This document shows positions 60,801 through 64,000 of a DNA stretch of 64,000 nucleotides, one piece after another. The stretch lies in the NCBI GenBank assembly GCA_963698495.1, contig CAVORB010000009.1, positions 62,001 to 126,000 of the forward strand, given 5' to 3'. The notes beneath the pieces are model-generated. The model made no database searches and was not told where the DNA came from. It saw only the letters and a program-made list of their open reading frames with translations. Within the stretch, counting starts at the first letter, position 1. Every line of letters starts with the position of its first letter. Source of the stretch: CAVORB01 sp963698495 (GTDB taxonomy: Bacteria; Pseudomonadota; Gammaproteobacteria; Chromatiales; Chromatiaceae). The position numbers and the translations under genes are program-made.

Positions 60801-62242
60801 CGCGGATTCCGGCAATCGACCTTGTGCGTCTCGGCCTTGCCGGTGGCCAGGAAGGCGTCGGGGTCGAGATCGAAGCGCAGCTTGCCCGCCTCGCAGGTGG
60901 TGCGGAGAATCCGCGCCGCGGCGTGGGTATTGGAAACCGCCTGCCCAAGCTGCGCCGCGCTCAGCCCGAAGGTGTCTCGCACGTAGGCGTAGAGCTCGCC
61001 TTGTGCCTGGAAGTCCTTGTCCAGGGCCATGAGGCGGCGGTAGGTCTCCGGGTTGTAGTGGCGGATCTTCTCCAGCATGCCCGTCGTCTTGGCGAAGTTG
61101 GCGTACTTGCGTTTGCCGCCCGCGTCGTTGTCGTTGAGCCAAGTTCGCTTTATCAGAATGGGACTGTGGCCGGCGAGGGAGGAGGGTGGGCTGTCCGCAT
61201 TGGCTTGTGCCCGCTTGACCTCGCCGCCCTCGGTCCAGTGCCAGTAGGGCACGTAATCGATGTTCCCGACCCTGTCCTGTTGGCTGAAGATGTAGTCGAG
61301 CAGGGTGATCTCGGTAAGGTCCTGCATCCAATAGGCTATCTGCTCATTGGATAGGCCGCCGTGCATGGCCTTCTTCAGGGCGGGATCACGTTCGGCCTTG
61401 GCGACGCCTTCGGCGATGGCGTCCTCCAGCGGCTTTTCGCTGCGCAGGGCGAGATAGGGCGCCGTCTCCTGAAAGTCCTGATTTTGGCCTTTACCCCAGC
61501 CGGACTTCCTGGTGCCGTTGAGCTCCGGGCCGTAGCGCTTGCCGCTGACGTGCTGGAGCACGCCGTAGATCCTGGTGCGGTCTGCGGTGAAGAGCTCGTT
61601 TGCCTCGGGGTACGCCTCGGGGTCCTTCTCCACCCTGTCGAGCTCCTGCCAGGCGGCGTGGTTCATGCGCAGGGACTTGTCCTTGGCGGAGAGGTCGAGA
61701 CCGCGTCGGGTGACACGCTGTTCGTGCACCTTGCGGTCGATGCTGCGGTAGACGCTCACGGGCACGTGGATGGAGGCGTCCAGGTAGCGGGCGAAGTGGT
61801 AGTAGAGCAGGGAGGCGGTGGAGAAGGTGCCGCTCGTGTTCTTGGCGTTCATGGTCACCTTGAAGCCGGCCGGCGGGCCGTCCGCCTCGCTCACGACGAC
61901 CTCGCGGCGGGGGCAGACCTTGGCCTCGAAGCCCTTCTGGTTCCCGGCGTAGGGGCCCTTCGTGATCTCGTAGACGAAGGTGCCGGGGCTGGTGCTGCGC
62001 AGCTTCGGGCAGACGGCGACCCGCCGGTCGTAGATGTCGAGGCCGCACAGGGCCTTCTCCTTTGCTGCGTCCTCTGCGGAATAGGCGCCGCCCGGGAACG
62101 GCGTAAGGGCAACGCAGGTCTCGGTGACGCCATTGGGAGAGGCGAAGGTGTAACGATTCCCCGCGACCTGATCTGTCGCGGCCGCAGCCATTGAGAATGC
62201 AGCAAGGAGGAGGGCGGAAATGCTTGCCGGTAGGTTGTTCAT
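60797..62242 (-). CDS. Secreted protein with kinase-like catalytic motifs
   Basis: A 481-residue exported protein (signal peptide ending near AAAATDQ). The segment D316-YIFSQQ-D323-R324-VG-N327-ID followed by WLN-D371-N-D373-AGG resembles the catalytic loop and metal site of Fam20/PI4K/HipA-like kinases (DxxxxxxDRxxN ... DNxxA). No clear nucleotide-binding lysine region was identified, so assignment is tentative. It is the first gene of a five-gene operon and overlaps the phosphoesterase gene (ATGA), hinting at opposing phosphotransfer roles. Confidence 0.55.
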   Translation of the reverse strand: MNNLPASISALLLAAFSMAAAATDQVAGNRYTFASPNGVTETCVALTPFPGGAYSAEDAAKEKALCGLDIYDRRVAVCPKLRSTSPGTFVYEITKGPYAGNQKGFEAKVCPRREVVVSEADGPPAGFKVTMNAKNTSGTFSTASLLYYHFARYLDASIHVPVSVYRSIDRKVHEQRVTRRGLDLSAKDKSLRMNHAAWQELDRVEKDPEAYPEANELFTADRTRIYGVLQHVSGKRYGPELNGTRKSGWGKGQNQDFQETAPYLALRSEKPLEDAIAEGVAKAERDPALKKAMHGGLSNEQIAYWMQDLTEITLLDYIFSQQDRVGNIDYVPYWHWTEGGEVKRAQANADSPPSSLAGHSPILIKRTWLNDNDAGGKRKYANFAKTTGMLEKIRHYNPETYRRLMALDKDFQAQGELYAYVRDTFGLSAAQLGQAVSNTHAAARILRTTCEAGKLRFDLDPDAFLATGKAETHKVDCRNPR

Positions 62243-62315
62243 CCGAGCTGAGCTCCAGTGTTGCCTTTGGAAATCGCGGAACGGCAGTTTGGTTCCGACC
62301 CTTGGGGAGTTTGGG

Positions 62316-62756
62316 TTAGGCTCGTTGCCCCGACTTGCCGGAGAAGGCGTTGCTGGGGACCAGCAGCAGGGCGAGTATCACGAGGGAGCTGAAGGCCTGG
62401 GCGGCTTGCTGCGAGAAGAGCGAGACGCACAGGTCCACGACGAGGATTGCGAGCAGCGTCCACCAGCCGGGCAGTCCGATGTCGCGGATGCGTTTCGCCT
62501 TCAGGTTCGCTCCGGCGAACAACAGCACGGCGAACACGACCGAGATCAGAAGCAGGCCCGGGATGCCCAGTGTTTCCCCCAACTTGACCTGGGCGCTGTG
62601 CAGATCGCCCCCGACCATCTGCTCCGCGACGCCGATCGCGGCTCCGATGCCCAGCATGACGAGGACAACGGCCATCGCGAGCAGCACCCAGTAACCGAGG
62701 AATGACAGACGCGCCAGCTTACCGTCGGTAATGTTTCCGAATAATGCCCCAAGCAT
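62316..62756 (-). CDS. DUF805 membrane protein
   Basis: A 146-residue membrane protein with four helices and the DUF805 marks: GKLARLSFLGYWVL at the start and NLKAKRIRDIGLPGWWTL in the middle. Function unknown. AGGAGG lies just ahead of ATG 62756. It lies 73 bp upstream of the kinase-like gene on the same strand and may share a transcript. Confidence 0.88.
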   Translation of the reverse strand: MLGALFGNITDGKLARLSFLGYWVLLAMAVVLVMLGIGAAIGVAEQMVGGDLHSAQVKLGETLGIPGLLLISVVFAVLLFAGANLKAKRIRDIGLPGWWTLLAILVVDLCVSLFSQQAAQAFSSLVILALLLVPSNAFSGKSGQRA

Positions 62757-62875
62757 CTCTGCCTCCTATTCGCGTGATTTGGTCTATGGACGATCAGCGG
62801 CGAGGCCCGCTTGGCCAGAAATCCCGGGTGACGCGCTGGCGTGCTCGAGCCGCTCCACTGGCGCGCCGACCGGTC

Positions 62876-63241
62876 TTATTGGCTGCAGGTACCCTCCAAC
62901 AGATGACGTCCCGCAACCCAGCCCGTGACGCCCTGATACTCGATCCGGCACCAGCGCGGGTTCTCCTGCAGGCGTTTGGCTTTTTGGTCCTCGGTCAGCT
63001 CGGTGAACTCGCGCAGTGTCAGTCCCCCCTTGCAACCGAGGTTGCGGACGCAGGTGCCGTCTGGCGGGATCGCGCCAATCAGTTCCGCGTCGGCGTGCGG
63101 CTCGGCGCGGATATTGAGGACATCGTCTGCCGGGACGCCAGTCACCGCATAGAAATCGGGCCCGTCCGCCTCCGCGCTCACAGAGCCCGGAACCAGTGCG
63201 AGTATGCTGGCCGCGAGCACCAAGAACTTCAACGTGTTCAT
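62876..63241 (-). CDS. Exported SH3b-domain protein
   Basis: A 121-residue exported protein with a signal peptide (LAASILALVPGSVSAEAD) and one bacterial SH3 domain (DDVLNIRAEPHADAELIGAI, GCKGG..., WCRIEYQGVTGWVAGRHL). SH3b domains bind peptidoglycan or protein ligands. Of two in-frame ATGs, 63241 has a better-spaced GGGGAGG than 63247. Cysteines in VRNLGCKGG and GTCSQ may form a disulfide. Confidence 0.85.
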   Translation of the reverse strand: MNTLKFLVLAASILALVPGSVSAEADGPDFYAVTGVPADDVLNIRAEPHADAELIGAIPPDGTCVRNLGCKGGLTLREFTELTEDQKAKRLQENPRWCRIEYQGVTGWVAGRHLLEGTCSQ

Positions 63242-63287
63242 CCCCATCCTCCCCTCAAGTCGGTTAACACAAGGTTGGGCGATTTCG

Positions 63288-63941
63288 TCAGCGGACCTTG
63301 CAGTTCGTTTCCGTGCCGAACCACGTCAGCATCGCCTCGCCGTGATGCTCCCAAAAGAGCACATTTGCGGCCTCGTACTTGGAGCCGCTGGCAGCAGGTG
63401 TCAAGAATGCAAGGACCTGATCGCTTCCCTCGTGCTCCCCGATCGGTGTCAGCACGACGGTCGGCGGATCTGTTTCGGCGTAGAAGACGGCGGCCAGGTC
63501 GAAGCCGCCGCAGTCGTAGTTGATGGCCGCGGGTACCGTGAAGGCGCCGTATTCGACCTGTAGCTCGGCGATGCGATGCCTGTAGGTCGTCTCGGTGCAT
63601 CCGCGCACGTCCTCCGCCTTCCGGCAATCGTTGCGGCCCTTGACCCAGCCGCGCTGGAAGGGTCGCGGGTCCTCGTAGTTGCTGTTCTCGAACTGCCTCA
63701 GTGCCGCCGCGTAGACCTCGGCCAGCTTGCGGTCGAGGGCGGCGAGGCCCGGGTCCGCGCAGATCAACCGCTCGACCGCGCCGTCGGCCTTCGCGCAGTC
63801 GAAGCTCGGCTCCTCGCCCGTTACCTGACCGCTGGCGGCCAATAGCCCCGCCGCCGCCAGGACGGCGGCGGGCCTTCGGGGTCTCGCGTATGCGGAAGGC
63901 TCCTTCGCGACGCTCAGGGAAGACCCGCCCACGGTTGTCAC
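63288..63941 (-). CDS. LprI/MliC-type lysozyme-inhibitor-like protein
   Basis: A 217-residue exported protein. A hydrophobic signal (PAAVLAAAGLLAASG) is followed by an LprI/DUF1311-like domain (PSFDCAKADGAVERLICADPGLA, LDRKLAEVYAAAL) and a C-terminal MliC-like domain (YDCGGFDLAAVFYAETDPPTVVLT, ASGSKYEAANVLFWEHHG). Such domains inhibit c-type lysozymes. GTG 63941 is used because it overlaps the upstream stop codon in GTGA. Confidence 0.8.
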   Translation of the reverse strand: MTTVGGSSLSVAKEPSAYARPRRPAAVLAAAGLLAASGQVTGEEPSFDCAKADGAVERLICADPGLAALDRKLAEVYAAALRQFENSNYEDPRPFQRGWVKGRNDCRKAEDVRGCTETTYRHRIAELQVEYGAFTVPAAINYDCGGFDLAAVFYAETDPPTVVLTPIGEHEGSDQVLAFLTPAASGSKYEAANVLFWEHHGEAMLTWFGTETNCKVR

Positions 63942-64000
63942 TGCTGCTCGCTCTTCACGGCATCTTGGAGCTCGGCCACCATCTTCGCGCAATCGGCCTC
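63938..64000 (-). CDS. Partial gene at window edge
   Basis: The last 20 codons of a gene entering from the right, ending ...KMVAELQDAVKSEQQ and stop at 63938. It overlaps the start of the next gene by 4 bp, so they are cotranscribed. Too little is present for an assignment. Confidence 0.6.
   Translation of the reverse strand, partial: EADCAKMVAELQDAVKSEQQ

Overview
The window looks like chromosomal DNA from a GC-rich gammaproteobacterium with anaerobic and denitrifying capacity, plausibly of the Chromatiales/Ectothiorhodospiraceae type. The basis is the gene set (cNorBC with a DNR-type regulator, NifJ, an N-type ATPase operon, a PotFGHI-like transporter, RF3, IbaG, YhbY, SixA) and uniformly GC-rich codon use. 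I cannot assign a genus from sequence reading alone.

Layout. 0-2.2 kb: nitric oxide reductase genes norC-norB (minus strand, norB cut by the window edge) divergent from a dnr-like Crp/Fnr regulator, with two FNR/DNR-type boxes between them. 2.5-16.2 kb: housekeeping and redox genes, namely a diguanylate cyclase, DUF302, YhbY, a dihydroorotate-dehydrogenase-like protein paired with pyruvate:flavodoxin oxidoreductase NifJ, RimI, RF3, IbaG, pirin, YceI with cytochrome b561, HtpX, and tRNA-Ala(GGC) and tRNA-Glu(TTC). 16.3-19.3 kb: a class II cyclic-nucleotide phosphodiesterase divergent from a GAF-class III adenylate cyclase. 19.3-24.2 kb: YjbQ, SixA, a SulP transporter broken by three frameshifts, TrkH, and a Fis-domain remnant. 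24.2-30.4 kb: an alternative (N-type) F-ATPase operon in the order beta-epsilon-Q-a-c-b-alpha-gamma, with no delta and no recognisable atpR. 30.7-40.8 kb: an orphan secF, CorA, a DUF1648 protein, a polyamine-type ABC importer, YaiI, a membrane protein, a methyltransferase and a small conserved protein. 40.9-44.4 kb: an accessory segment with an AT-rich DUF262/DUF1524 (GmrSD-like) gene and a decayed IS5-family element with a TTAA target duplication. 44.9-47.5 kb: a DUF362 Tat protein and a NapH/NapG-like fused polyferredoxin behind another FNR/DNR-type box. 47.5-51.4 kb: RlpA, a two-CBS protein, citrate synthase and a thiosulfate-type sulfurtransferase. 51.4-64 kb: a run of exported or membrane proteins, several with altered catalytic residues, including a tightly coupled operon (secreted kinase-like protein, calcineurin-like phosphoesterase, small membrane protein, nucleotide-carrier-like protein, symporter fused to a binding protein) and putative lysozyme-inhibitor domains.

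Two patterns run through the window. First, about five copies of a small palindrome-rich element (86-155 bp) sit between genes, with ends resembling those of the IS5-like element and, in one clear case, TTAA flanks; this looks like a MITE family. Second, at least twelve +1 frameshifts interrupt otherwise well-conserved genes (norB, sulP x3, potH, a methyltransferase, transposase x3, DUF362, polyferredoxin, symporter). That uniform sign suggests sequence or assembly error at least as much as gene decay, so these genes should be confirmed before being called dead.
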